DNA of 46,454 bases from positions 1-46,454 of the forward strand of contig CADANQ010000011.1 of the NCBI GenBank assembly GCA_902789365.1, written 5' to 3'. The position numbers and the translations under genes are program-made. Positions 8,301 through 16,518 of this stretch are shown here, in pieces (positions within the stretch are counted from its first letter, which is position 1; every line of letters starts with the position of its first letter). Origin of the DNA: an uncultured Eubacteriales bacterium. GTDB lineage: Bacteria; Bacillota; Clostridia; Christensenellales; Aristaeellaceae. The notes beneath the pieces are model-generated. The model ran no database searches, was not told where the DNA came from, and worked only from the letters and a program-made list of their open reading frames with translations.

Positions 8301-8707
8301 AGTCAACATTCCTCCAAAGTAGTATTTCAGCATTGTTGAGTGAAGATATGTTCCATATCCCCACCACCATTATTTACGCTGAGTCGGACTAATCATCACA
8401 GTCATGATATTTCCAGTTTAAAGTATGATCAATAAATAACAAGGAACAGATATTAGATGCAACCGGAAAGAATAGTGAAATCCCATACTTTCCGGTTGTT
8501 TGTGTTTATTAATAATGGATAATGTATTGTAATTTCCCCTTGACAAAAGAACTTCCAACTGCCAATATCTATGCTCATCTGGACTATCAGTCCAAGATCT
8601 CCTCGGCGGAAGCAATGCTTTCCGGACTGGGAATGAAAACGTAATCCGCCTTCCGGGCACATCTTATGCTGTGCCCGATCCGGCGCTTTTCTATCTCCCA
8701 TTTTCTT
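8301..8707. other. Gene-free region at the right side of the island
   Basis: No coding region is supported. It includes the upstream region of the secreted-protein gene ending at 8300, then an AT-rich stretch. Direct repeats begin at 8708. Confidence 0.5.
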
Positions 8708-8764
8708 CCAAAAACCCGGAAAGCCTTGTCCCACCACGGTTTCAGAGGGATCGGTTTTCTCTCC
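8708..8764. repeat. 57-bp direct repeat, copy 1
   Basis: This begins CCAAAAACCCGGAAAG and ends TTTTCTCTCC. The second copy at 8831-8887 matches at about 52 of 57 positions. The CCAAAAACCCGGAAA start also occurs near 2031 at the other end of the element. The TTTTCTCTCC end is the reverse complement of the GGAGAGAAAA motif found near both element ends. Confidence 0.8.
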
Positions 8765-8830
8765 TGACAGAAAATACAGAGGTAAAAATTTCCTGGAACT
8801 TGACAACGGCGCATCTGCTGACAAATGCTG

Positions 8831-8887
8831 CCAAAAACCCGGAAAGTCTTGTCACACCACGGTTTCAAGGGGGTCGGTTTTCTCTCC
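8831..8887. repeat. 57-bp direct repeat, copy 2
   Basis: This is the second copy of the unit at 8708-8764, with 66 bp between them. It directly abuts the long direct repeat that carries the tRNA-Ser terminator. Confidence 0.8.
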
Positions 8888-8891
8888 GAAA

Positions 8892-9038
8892 ACATGCGCG
8901 TCATGTGGAACTTCCCGGGTAATCCACACCTCCCAAAAACCCGAAAACCCGCCTGAAACCTACGTTTCAGGCGGGTCGGATGGCGGAGAGGGTGGGATTC
9001 GAACCCACGTGCCCTTTGCAGAGCAAACTGATTTCGAG
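8892..9038. repeat. Long direct repeat, right copy
   Basis: This is the counterpart of 1781-1925. In this copy the similarity is part of an intact tRNA-Ser gene that continues to 9071. Confidence 0.85.
8940..8975 (-). terminator. Terminator of tRNA-Ser
   Basis: CCCGCCTGAAAC (8948-8959) and GTTTCAGGCGGG (8964-8975) form a 12-bp stem with a 4-nt loop. On the minus strand GGTTTTCGGGTTTT follows. Confidence 0.75.
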
Positions 9039-9071
9039 TCAGCCCCGTTATGACCGCTTCGATACCCCTCC
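8981..9071 (-). tRNA. tRNA-Ser (anticodon CGA), intact copy
   Basis: The gene encodes a 91-nt class II tRNA including CCA. The acceptor stem is GGAGGGG/CCTCTCC with one G-T pair. The anticodon arm has loop CTCGAAA (anticodon CGA, reading UCG). A long variable arm (TTTGC/GCAAA) and a T-arm GTGGG-TTCGAAT-CCCAC follow, and CCA is encoded. The long variable arm and anticodon both say serine. No good promoter lies directly upstream. The nearest is the consensus promoter at 9266-9294 in front of the 5'-half fragment, so expression may depend on read-through across that fragment and ~140 bp of other DNA. Confidence 0.93.
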
Positions 9072-9211
9072 AGGATATTTTCACCCTGAATTGCTCTCTG
9101 CACGTTGGAGAGAAAATCAGGAGAGAAAGCAGAAAGTTCGTTACACTCCGATGCCCCGGAACCCTAGTAAAATCAAGGGTTTTCAAAATGGAAGTTCCAA
9201 ATTGCCCGCAC
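9072..9211. other. Spacer between intact and truncated tRNA-Ser, with tandem GGAGAGAAA
   Basis: This non-coding stretch carries GGAGAGAAAA at 9107 and GGAGAGAAAG at 9120. The preceding TGCACGTT also precedes the pair at 2113. It looks like an element end retained between two tRNA copies. Confidence 0.5.
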
Positions 9212-9253
9212 GATTTCGAGTCAGCCCCGTTATGACCGCTTCGATACCCCTCC
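9212..9253 (-). pseudogene. tRNA-Ser(CGA) 5'-half fragment
   Basis: These 42 bp are identical to the first part of the intact tRNA (9030-9071), from the 5' acceptor strand through the D-arm to the anticodon loop. They end at CGAAATC, after which unrelated sequence follows. The fragment sits at a normal distance from a consensus promoter, so this is probably the original chromosomal locus, interrupted by integration. It is the missing partner of the 3' half at 1870-1925. Confidence 0.87.
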
Positions 9254-9265
9254 GTGAGCATGACA

Positions 9266-9294
9266 AGTATAATCCAACAAGGGTTTTTTGTCAA
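9266..9294 (-). promoter_or_regulatory. Consensus promoter of the original tRNA-Ser locus
   Basis: On the minus strand, TTGACA (9289-9294), a 17-bp spacer and TATACT (9266-9271) lie 12 bp upstream of the tRNA 5' end. This is close to the sigma-A consensus and fits a stable RNA gene. Confidence 0.85.
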
Positions 9295-9381
9295 GGCGGC
9301 GGAGAACTGTTCCGAAAGACGAAAGCGTCAATGGAATTCCGGCAAAACGCGTCCTCGGAAATGTTTTGTCCGCCGGGAATA

Positions 9382-9409
9382 TTGCGTTCCCCGCGTTCGT
9401 TATGATAAT
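9382..9409 (+). promoter_or_regulatory. Possible promoter of the SIMPL gene
   Basis: TTGCGT (9382-9387), a 16-bp spacer and GATAAT (9404-9409) lie about 50 bp upstream of the start codon. The match to consensus is moderate. Confidence 0.4.
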
Positions 9410-9457
9410 GTGCATACAGCACGGTCCGGCCGCGCGCCGGAGGAAAGGACGACGATT

Positions 9458-10168
9458 ATGAAGAAAACCCTGTTTTTCCTGATACTGGTTTTGACTTTGG
9501 CCCTGGCCCTGCCGGCCCCGGCGGAGGAGGGCGGCACCCTGACCGTCCAGGGGTCCGCCACCGTGGCGCTGGACGCCGAATACGCCACGCTCTCGGTGGG
9601 CGTGGATACCGAAAGCGTCAATGTTGCCGACGCGCAGCAGGAAAACGCCCGCCTGATGGAGCAGGTGATTGCGGCTCTCCGGGACGCCGGATGCGCTCCC
9701 GAGGACATGAAGACCGGCGGCTTCAACGTGTACACCTCCTACGCCTACGCCTACGGCGACGGCGGCGCCGAAAGCCGCACCGTGGTCTATCATGTTTCCA
9801 ACAGCCTGATCATCACCGTCCGCGATATCTCCCAGATCGGCGCCTACATCGACGCCGCCGGGAACGCCGGGGCCAACCAGATGAACAGCCTCACCTTCCA
9901 CTCCTCCTCCCAGTCCGAGGCCTATGACCGGGCCCTGACGCTGGCCTGCGCCGACGCGAAGGCCCAGGCTGAGCTGCTGGCGAACGCGCTGGGGGTGAAA
10001 ATCACCGGCATCGTTTCGGTGACCGTTCCCCGGGACACCGTGGTCTACGCCCGCGCGGCAGGCGCGATGAAAACGAACGCCGCCGCGGACGAAGGCGCAT
10101 CCACCGCCATCCTGGCGGGAGACCTGAGCGTATCCGCCACGGTTCAGGTGGTATTCGGAATCGAGTGA
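9458..10168 (+). CDS. SIMPL domain (DUF541) secreted protein
   Basis: The product is 236 residues from ATG 9458, preceded by GGAGGAAAGG. A signal peptide covers residues 1-~22 (MKKTLFFLILVL...APA). The remainder matches the SIMPL fold: it begins GTLTVQGSATVALDAEYATLSVGV, has a central SLIITVRDISQIGAYIDAAGNAGANQMNSL region, and ends SATVQVVFGIE. SIMPL proteins are periplasmic or cell-surface proteins that form oligomers, and their function is poorly known. The length and organisation are typical. It is monocistronic with its own terminator and is the first backbone gene to the right of the tRNA-Ser integration site. Confidence 0.92.
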   Translation: MKKTLFFLILVLTLALALPAPAEEGGTLTVQGSATVALDAEYATLSVGVDTESVNVADAQQENARLMEQVIAALRDAGCAPEDMKTGGFNVYTSYAYAYGDGGAESRTVVYHVSNSLIITVRDISQIGAYIDAAGNAGANQMNSLTFHSSSQSEAYDRALTLACADAKAQAELLANALGVKITGIVSVTVPRDTVVYARAAGAMKTNAAADEGASTAILAGDLSVSATVQVVFGIE

Positions 10169-10179
10169 CCGGCGCATGC

Positions 10180-10217
10180 AACGGCCCGCCCTGTTTTGAC
10201 GGGGGCGGGCCGTTGTT
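10180..10217. terminator. Terminator after the SIMPL gene, possibly bidirectional
   Basis: AACGGCCCGCCC (10180-10191) and GGGCGGGCCGTT (10203-10214) form a perfect 12-bp stem followed by GTTTAT. It lies between convergent genes. Confidence 0.75.
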
Positions 10218-10292
10218 TATCTCACGGATGCCCGGCGTCCGGACGCCGGCCGGTTTGTTTGCGCTTTCGGGGCTTTCGGTGCGGACGGGTCC

Positions 10293-10793
10293 TCACGCCT
10301 TCCGGCGCTCCGTTTCCTCACCCGCAAGCAGGCTGAAGTCCCCCAGGACGGCGAGAACTTTTTCGATTTCACCTGCCGCAAGCGCCGCGGCGGGCACATG
10401 GGAAGCGCCGAAGCGGCCCCTGACGGGACTGTCGATATCAAGGACGCCGACCACCCTGCCCATGGGATCGTGAAGAGGCGCGACAATTTCCGAGGCGGAG
10501 GCGCTGTCGCAGGCGATGTGGCCCGGGAACGCGTGCACGTCCTCCACCGCCAGCACCCGGTCCTCCGCCGCGGCAGTGCCGCAGACGCCCTTTCCCATCG
10601 GGATACGCACGCATGCCGCTTTGCCCTGGAAGGGCCCAAGGATCAGCTCCCCGCCCCGCCGGAGGTAAAAGCCGGCCCAGTTGACGTCGGGCAGCATTTC
10701 CATAAGCAATGCCGAAGCGTTGCTCAGGTAGGAGAGCGCGCCGGGGCAGCCCTCCCCCATGGCGGCCAGCTGGGACATAATCAGGCCGATCAT
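10293..10793 (-). CDS. msrC: Free methionine-(R)-sulfoxide reductase (GAF-domain fRMsr)
   Basis: The enzyme reduces free L-methionine-(R)-sulfoxide. The product is one GAF domain of 166 residues. The family cysteines are in place: ACVRIPMGKGVCGTAA and FPGHIACDSASASEIVAP correspond to Cys61, Cys71 and Cys95 from the chosen start. I chose ATG 10793 because it overlaps the stop of the upstream peptidase gene as ATGA, typical of translational coupling; an ATG 8 codons earlier would overlap further into that gene. Coupling to an aminopeptidase suggests joint handling of amino acids released from oxidised protein, which is inference. Confidence 0.9.
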   Translation of the reverse strand: MIGLIMSQLAAMGEGCPGALSYLSNASALLMEMLPDVNWAGFYLRRGGELILGPFQGKAACVRIPMGKGVCGTAAAEDRVLAVEDVHAFPGHIACDSASASEIVAPLHDPMGRVVGVLDIDSPVRGRFGASHVPAAALAAGEIEKVLAVLGDFSLLAGEETERRKA

Positions 10794-12118
10794 GCCAGCG
10801 TCCCCATCGGGTCCCAAGGCGCCAGCCAGATGGGAGGCGCGTCGTACTTCGCGGCGTCGTCGCCCAGGTATTCCCTTTCGACCGCCGCCTGGTAGACATA
10901 CTGGTCGAACCAGGTGTCGGAGCAGATGTAATAACCCTTTTTGCCTTTTTCGTCGCCCCAGCTGTTTTCGATCTTCCAGCGGACGGGCTTGCCGTCCTTC
11001 AGGTCCACGCCGGTCAGCACCATGGCGTGGTTCATGGCCGAGAAACCGGTGTTGAGGGCGTCCTCCTTGGACAGGGAGAGGTCCAGGCCGGTGAGCAGCT
11101 CCGCGTCAAAGGCCCGATCGTCCCAGAAACCGTTGTCCCTGTCGCCCCACTTGCCCACGTCGCTGCCGAACCAGACGACCTTGCCGGCCTGCATCTGCCG
11201 GATGACCGCGGCCTTGAACGCGTCCATCGGAAGGTTCAGGTGCTTTACGTCCCTGCCGCCCACCACGTTGCCCAGGCACTGCACGGAGAAAGTGCGGCCG
11301 AAGGGCTTGTCGGCGGTGGGGGCGTTGATGATGGATACCACGCTGTCAAGATAATCGCCGACGTACTTTTCCGCGAAGGACGCGGGCGTCATGCCGGGAA
11401 CGATATGGTAGTTCTTGTCCCTGTCGGTGTATTCGAAATCGAATTCCCTGGGCGGGACGCCGTAGCAGGTGCACAGGAAGGACCACACTTTTTCAAGTAT
11501 CTCCTCCCTGCAGGCGCGAATGGCTTCCTCCCCTTCCCCGCCGTTCTTCATGTCCCGCAGACGGACGGCGCATTTCTTGAGATAGCGGTTGACGTAGTGG
11601 TTCATCTGGCGGGAGTGGGAGGACTGCCAGGTCTCGTCAAAGGCGGACTTGGGCACCACGCCGTATTTCCTGACGATGTTGGCGAACATATCCCACTGGC
11701 CGCCGTCATGCACGCCGGTCTTCAGGATGAAGGCGACCGTCCGGTCGTCCAGGGGCCTGTCGGCGGTTTCCAGGATGCCTTCGATAAAATAATTGGCCCG
11801 CTCGAACTTGTCATAAAACGCCAGGTAGCTCTGGCTGAGCTCGAACTGCTCCAGGTTCAGTTCTTTGGCGATGCGCTCCCTGAGCACGTTGGCCGCGGCG
11901 AACAGCCAGCAGCGCCCGCTCTGCATCTGGTTGGTCACGGGCAGGGTCGGGATCTCCACCGAAAAGGTATACCGGAGGGAGGAACCCACCGAGGCGTCAT
12001 AGGCGGCGTTGTTGATGTCCGCGCGGCTCAGGGCCATGCGGGCCAGCTTTCTTGCGGGATCGTTTTCAAACCGTCCCGTCCACTCATCAAGGGTCTCCCT
12101 GCGGATTTCATATTTCAT
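10790..12118 (-). CDS. pepC: Cysteine aminopeptidase C (bleomycin hydrolase family, C1)
   Basis: The 442-residue length is normal for PepC, a cytoplasmic hexameric papain-like aminopeptidase. The active site is complete: Gln64 or Gln66 with Cys70 in NQMQSGRCWLFA, His364 in AMNHAMVLTG and Asn385 in IENSWGDE. The C-terminus ends DPMGTLA; bleomycin hydrolases place their C-terminal tail in the active site to enforce aminopeptidase action. GGAAAGG lies before the start. It is first in a two-gene operon with the methionine-sulfoxide reductase and is divergent from the CobW genes. Confidence 0.95.
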   Translation of the reverse strand: MKYEIRRETLDEWTGRFENDPARKLARMALSRADINNAAYDASVGSSLRYTFSVEIPTLPVTNQMQSGRCWLFAAANVLRERIAKELNLEQFELSQSYLAFYDKFERANYFIEGILETADRPLDDRTVAFILKTGVHDGGQWDMFANIVRKYGVVPKSAFDETWQSSHSRQMNHYVNRYLKKCAVRLRDMKNGGEGEEAIRACREEILEKVWSFLCTCYGVPPREFDFEYTDRDKNYHIVPGMTPASFAEKYVGDYLDSVVSIINAPTADKPFGRTFSVQCLGNVVGGRDVKHLNLPMDAFKAAVIRQMQAGKVVWFGSDVGKWGDRDNGFWDDRAFDAELLTGLDLSLSKEDALNTGFSAMNHAMVLTGVDLKDGKPVRWKIENSWGDEKGKKGYYICSDTWFDQYVYQAAVEREYLGDDAAKYDAPPIWLAPWDPMGTLA

Positions 12119-12279
12119 CTTTCAATCCTTTCCGGGCCCCGGAGGGTCCATTGCCAGACTCCTTCAGCATCATAAGCCCCGAAACGGCGCCTTGTCAAGA
12201 AGCGGCCCCGCGGAGCGCAATCAGGAACCATTCGCGGCCTCCCCCGCACAAGTCCGTTAAAACCGAAGAAAATAATCAC

Positions 12280-12298
12280 TTGACAGACATTGTACAAT
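12280..12298 (+). promoter_or_regulatory. Promoter-like region with palindrome before the CobW genes
   Basis: TTGACA at 12280-12285 is followed at once by the perfect palindrome ATTGTACAAT (12289-12298) and TATAT. The palindrome could be an operator for a metal-responsive regulator, but the spacing to a -10 is not ideal, so the exact promoter is uncertain. Confidence 0.4.
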
Positions 12299-12364
12299 AT
12301 ATATGGCGTCACGGCCCCCCCGGGGCCGCGGCGTTCCCAAGTGCAAGGCAAAGGAGTTTTTGTT

Positions 12365-13513
<1,149 letters not shown>

Positions 13514-13538
13514 TCAATTTCCAAAGGATGTGTGAACA

Positions 13539-14489
13539 ATGCCAGAACGCGGTATCCCGGTATATCTGATCACCGGCTTCATCGAAAGCGGGAAGACCTC
13601 CTTCCTCAACTACACCCTACAGCAGAAAAACTTCCGCATCCCCGGAAGAACCCTCCTGATCAAGTGCGAGGAAGGCGAGGAGGATTACAGCGACAGGGAT
13701 CTGAAAGCCGCCAAGGTCGTCGTGGAGACGCTTGAAAACAAGGAAGACCTGACCCCGGAACGCCTGAACCAGATGGACCGCAAATACCGCCCCGCGAGGG
13801 TGCTGGTGGAGTTCAACCCGCTGTGGGGCGTCGGCCTCCTTTATCAGATGGAGCTGCCCCGCAAGTGGGAGCTGGTGCAGCACATCGTCACCGTGGACGC
13901 CTCCACCTTTAAGATCTACATGAACAACATGCGCTCCATCTTTACCGACATGATCAACGGGGCCGACATGGTGATTTTCAACCGCTGCAAAAAGGACGAC
14001 GGCCTGGCCGGCTTCCGCCGCAGCGTGAAGGTGGTCAGCCCCATGAGCGACGTGCTGTTTGAGGGCGAGGACGGCAACATGATCGACGCCTTCGAGGATA
14101 CCATGCCCTACGACCTGAACGCCGATCCGATGGTCATCGACGACATCGATTACGGCCTGTGGTACATGGACATGCGGGACCATCCCGAGCGCTACAACGG
14201 CAGGCGCGTCCAGTTCAAGGGCGTGGTGCTGAAATCAAAGGAAGACGAAAACGAATTCTTCGTCCCCGGCCGCAAGGCCATGACCTGCTGCGCCGACGAC
14301 ATCCGCTTCCTGGGCTTCATGTGCAAAACAAAGGAAGCACCGATGCTTCCGATGGGCGAATGGGTTTTGGTGACCGCCAAAGTAAAGCAGGAATTCAACA
14401 AAATGTACGGCGAAGTGGGCCCGGTGCTCTACGCGGAGGATATCCGCGCGGTGGCCCCGCCCAAGGAGGAGCTGGTTTTCTTCTCCTGA
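13539..14489 (+). CDS. CobW-like GTPase fused to a YcgQ/DUF1980-type domain
   Basis: The 316-residue product opens with the G3E fold: P-loop GFIESGKTS (13-21) and a guanine-recognition-like NRCKKD (148-153). The CxCC metal site expected near residue 60 is absent, so metal transfer cannot work as in the upstream paralogue. From ~200 on the sequence resembles the DUF1980 (TIGR03943/YcgQ) C-terminal domain, with VQFKGVVLKS, a PGRKAMTCCADDIRFLGFMC segment (cysteines 250-251) and WVLVTAKV. In Bacillus, ycgQ/ycgR lie near a zinc-related CobW gene, which supports a joint role in metal trafficking. Here the two modules are on one polypeptide. A terminator follows, closing the two-gene operon. Confidence 0.82.
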   Translation: MPERGIPVYLITGFIESGKTSFLNYTLQQKNFRIPGRTLLIKCEEGEEDYSDRDLKAAKVVVETLENKEDLTPERLNQMDRKYRPARVLVEFNPLWGVGLLYQMELPRKWELVQHIVTVDASTFKIYMNNMRSIFTDMINGADMVIFNRCKKDDGLAGFRRSVKVVSPMSDVLFEGEDGNMIDAFEDTMPYDLNADPMVIDDIDYGLWYMDMRDHPERYNGRRVQFKGVVLKSKEDENEFFVPGRKAMTCCADDIRFLGFMCKTKEAPMLPMGEWVLVTAKVKQEFNKMYGEVGPVLYAEDIRAVAPPKEELVFFS

Positions 14490-14499
14490 TTCCGTTTAT

Positions 14500-14550
14500 A
14501 AAAACGGTCCGCGTCCCCTTTGGCGGAGACGCGGACCGTTTTTATGTTTT
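14500..14550 (+). terminator. Terminator of the CobW operon
   Basis: AAAAACGGTCCGCGTC (from 14500) pairs with GACGCGGACCGTTTTT (14528-14543), followed by ATGTTTTCTTTT. The long perfect stem with A- and T-runs can serve both strands, including the convergent gpsA gene. Confidence 0.85.
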
Positions 14551-14613
14551 CTTTTCGTTCTTTGTTCCGTTTCGCGGCGGCGATCCTGTTTCGGCGCGGA
14601 AACGATCCCGCCG

Positions 14614-15636
14614 TCAGTTCATCCTCACGGAGAAGGGATCCGTCTCGGGCCGGTGGAGCTCCGCCTTCAGTTCCCGTCCCATCAGCATCTTCACCACGTC
14701 GGACGGATCCGCGCCGCGGACGATCTCGCTGACGGCCGATGTAATGGGCATCTCCGCGCGGTATTTTTCCGCCAGGCTCATGGCGGCGGGCAGGGCGTTG
14801 AGGCCCTCCACCACCATCCCCACCTGCCGCGCGGCCTCCTCCGCCGGGTATCCCTGGCCGATCAGAAAGCCGCAGCGGTTGTTCCGGCTGTGTCGGCTGG
14901 TGGCGGTAACGATCAGATCGCCCATGCCGGCCAGGCCCGAGAAGGTCTGCTCCCGGCAGCCCATGGCCATCCCCAGGCGCCTGATCTCCTCCAGGCCCCG
15001 GGTGATCAGCGCCGCCTTGGTGTTGTCCCCGTAGCCCAGGCCCTCGGATATTCCCGCCGCCAGTGCGATGATGTTTTTCAGCGCGCCGCAGATCTCCACG
15101 CCAAGGACGTCCGTGTTGGTGTAGGCCCGGATGCAGGTGCCCCTGAACAGGCCCTGAATCATTTCGGCCTTCCCAATATCCCCGCAGGCCGAAACGATGG
15201 TGGTCGGCAGATCCCGGGCCACCTCCTCGGCATGGGTCGGCCCGGAAAGCACCACGGGCTCCGACCCGGGAATCTCCTCCGCAATTATGCCGCTCATGGT
15301 CTTCAGCGTTCCCGGCTCGATGCCCTTGGCGGCATCGGCCAGAACCTGGCCCGAGGCGATATAAGGCGCCGCTTTCCGCGCGGTCTCCCGCATATAGACC
15401 GACGGCACAACGAACAGCACCGCGTCCGCGTTTCCGGCAGCCCGGCCGATGTCCGCGGTAAAGCGGATATCCTTCGGGATCACCATGCCCGGCAGGTTTT
15501 TATGCCGCCTCGCCGCGTCCAGCTCCGTGATTTCTTCAGGTATCGCCGACCACACGGTCACCCGGTTCCCCGCCTCGGCCAGGGTCCTCGCCAGCGCAAT
15601 CCCCCAGGTGCCCGCTCCAAGTATCCCGATATTCAT
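14614..15636 (-). CDS. gpsA: NAD(P)+-dependent glycerol-3-phosphate dehydrogenase
   Basis: GpsA makes sn-glycerol-3-phosphate from dihydroxyacetone phosphate for phospholipid synthesis. The 340-residue length is normal. It has the dinucleotide-binding GILGAGTWG (4-12), AKGIE with Lys104, the catalytic GALKN lysine (Lys187) and GLAGMGDLIVT. The start at 15636 is set by GGAGGAATGAG directly before ATGAATATCGG. Only 25 bp separate the start codon from a REP-like sequence that belongs to the adjacent REP-associated transposase gene, whose stop codon lies within the gpsA ribosome-binding region. The insertion probably displaced the original promoter, so gpsA may now rely on transcription through the transposase gene. 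Confidence 0.96.
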   Translation of the reverse strand: MNIGILGAGTWGIALARTLAEAGNRVTVWSAIPEEITELDAARRHKNLPGMVIPKDIRFTADIGRAAGNADAVLFVVPSVYMRETARKAAPYIASGQVLADAAKGIEPGTLKTMSGIIAEEIPGSEPVVLSGPTHAEEVARDLPTTIVSACGDIGKAEMIQGLFRGTCIRAYTNTDVLGVEICGALKNIIALAAGISEGLGYGDNTKAALITRGLEEIRRLGMAMGCREQTFSGLAGMGDLIVTATSRHSRNNRCGFLIGQGYPAEEAARQVGMVVEGLNALPAAMSLAEKYRAEMPITSAVSEIVRGADPSDVVKMLMGRELKAELHRPETDPFSVRMN

Positions 15637-15637
15637 C

Positions 15638-16432
15638 TCATTCCTCCGCCTCATTTTCAAACACAGGGGACGGTTCTCTGTGTTGTGTATATTTTCTGAC
15701 AATTCCGACGCTGACCCCCGTCAGTCTGCTTACCTGCCGGATCGATCCTCCGTCCTTCAAAAGACGGCCCAGCGCGGCGGCCCGCTTCGCTTCCGGAAGA
15801 AGGGCAAGCTCTGACGCGTCCGAACACCCGAACTCGTCCCGCAGGATCTCCAGCACCTTTTCGTCCGGCAGACGCGTTCTGTCCTTTTCATCCATGTCCA
15901 TGCAGCGGTCCGGGGCGTTTTCGGCGTGGAACCTGTAAAACGTGTCCCGGTCCATCATTCCCAGGATCATGGAAGGATCCGTCAGTCCGTTCGGATCGAA
16001 ATAATCGCGGTAGCTGCACCAGGGATATTCCTCCGGCGTATCGCTGAGTCCGGCCTTTACGGGATTCATGTGGATATACCGGATCACCGTGACGAACCCC
16101 GCGTCGTCCTCCACCGTTTCGCTCCTGAAGCGGTCCTGAAACAGATGTCCCGTCCGGCCGTGTCTGCGGTTGTACCAGTATACGTATTTCGTCCCGATCA
16201 GCCTGAAAATCTGTCCTATGGGCTCTTTTCCCTCCTGCAGAAGCAGATGGACATGATTGGGCATCAGGCACCACGCGAACAGCCGGAACCCGGTTTTTTC
16301 CTTTGTATCCGCAAGGATATTCAGGAACAGCCGCCTGTCCTCGTCGTCCTCAAAGATTCTCTGCCGGTTGATTCCCCGGAGCATCGCATGGTACATCCCC
16401 CAGTCGCTTTGCTTTCTGGCGCTCCTCGGCAC
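15638..16432 (-). CDS. REP-associated tyrosine transposase (RAYT, Y1 HUH family)
   Basis: The product is ~264 residues from GTG 16432, preceded by AGGGGTGG; the family usually begins MPR(x)AR, here VPRSARKQ. It has the HUH motif PNHVHLLL (His60, His62), a tyrosine-rich helix TKYVYWYNRR, RTGHLFQDRFRS and the family's RYIHMNPVKAG. The C-terminus adds a helix-turn-helix (SIRQVSRLTGVSVGIVRKY), as in Gram-positive members. RAYTs cut and join single-stranded REP hairpins. Inverted REP-like sequences lie at 15661-15683, inside the 3' coding end, and at 16492-16514 upstream. Catalytic residues appear intact. The stop codon is 1 bp from the gpsA start. Confidence 0.88.
   Translation of the reverse strand: MPRSARKQSDWGMYHAMLRGINRQRIFEDDEDRRLFLNILADTKEKTGFRLFAWCLMPNHVHLLLQEGKEPIGQIFRLIGTKYVYWYNRRHGRTGHLFQDRFRSETVEDDAGFVTVIRYIHMNPVKAGLSDTPEEYPWCSYRDYFDPNGLTDPSMILGMMDRDTFYRFHAENAPDRCMDMDEKDRTRLPDEKVLEILRDEFGCSDASELALLPEAKRAAALGRLLKDGGSIRQVSRLTGVSVGIVRKYTQHREPSPVFENEAEE
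15661..15683 (+). repeat. REP-like sequence, copy 1
   Basis: These 23 bp begin ACACAGGGGACGG and end TCTGTGT, with ACACAG/CTGTGT ends able to pair. They match the reverse complement of 16492-16514 at 21 of 23 positions. The copy lies inside the 3' end of the transposase gene. Confidence 0.8.
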
Positions 16433-16491
16433 AAAACCACCCCTGTTTCTTCTGATGCTTTTTATTTTATATCCGAACCGCAAAATTGTCA

Positions 16492-16514
16492 ACACATAGA
16501 ACCATCCCCTGTGT
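16492..16514 (-). repeat. REP-like sequence, copy 2 (inverted)
   Basis: On the minus strand it begins ACACAGGGGATGG and ends TATGTGT. It is the inverted partner of 15661-15683, located upstream of the transposase start. Confidence 0.8.
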
Positions 16515-16518
16515 TTAT

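Larger units (their letters stand above)
1926..9211. mobile_element. Putative degraded integrative element inserted in tRNA-Ser
   Basis: The interval is bounded by complementary halves of one tRNA gene that share only CTCGAAATC at the break. It contains lower-GC genes unlike the backbone to the right: an excisionase-like protein, an IS630 remnant, a two-component system and two secreted proteins. It also carries a complete replacement tRNA-Ser near its promoter-proximal end. No integrase gene is visible, so it is probably degraded or composite. The exact borders, the number of insertion events, and whether foreign DNA continues left beyond 1870 (the fic region has similar composition) are uncertain. 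Confidence 0.5.
15661..16514 (-). mobile_element. RAYT-REP element between the EF-G-like gene and gpsA
   Basis: The transposase gene and its two inverted REP-like sequences form a compact unit. Its outer edges lie 5 bp from the stop codon of the EF-G-like gene and 25 bp from the gpsA start, so it filled almost the whole gap between two housekeeping-type genes. Whether the unit moves as a whole is not known for this family. Confidence 0.6.

Noticed and set aside
8708-8887. CRISPR array
   Set aside because: Only two copies of a 57-bp repeat with one spacer and several mismatches; no cas genes anywhere in the window.
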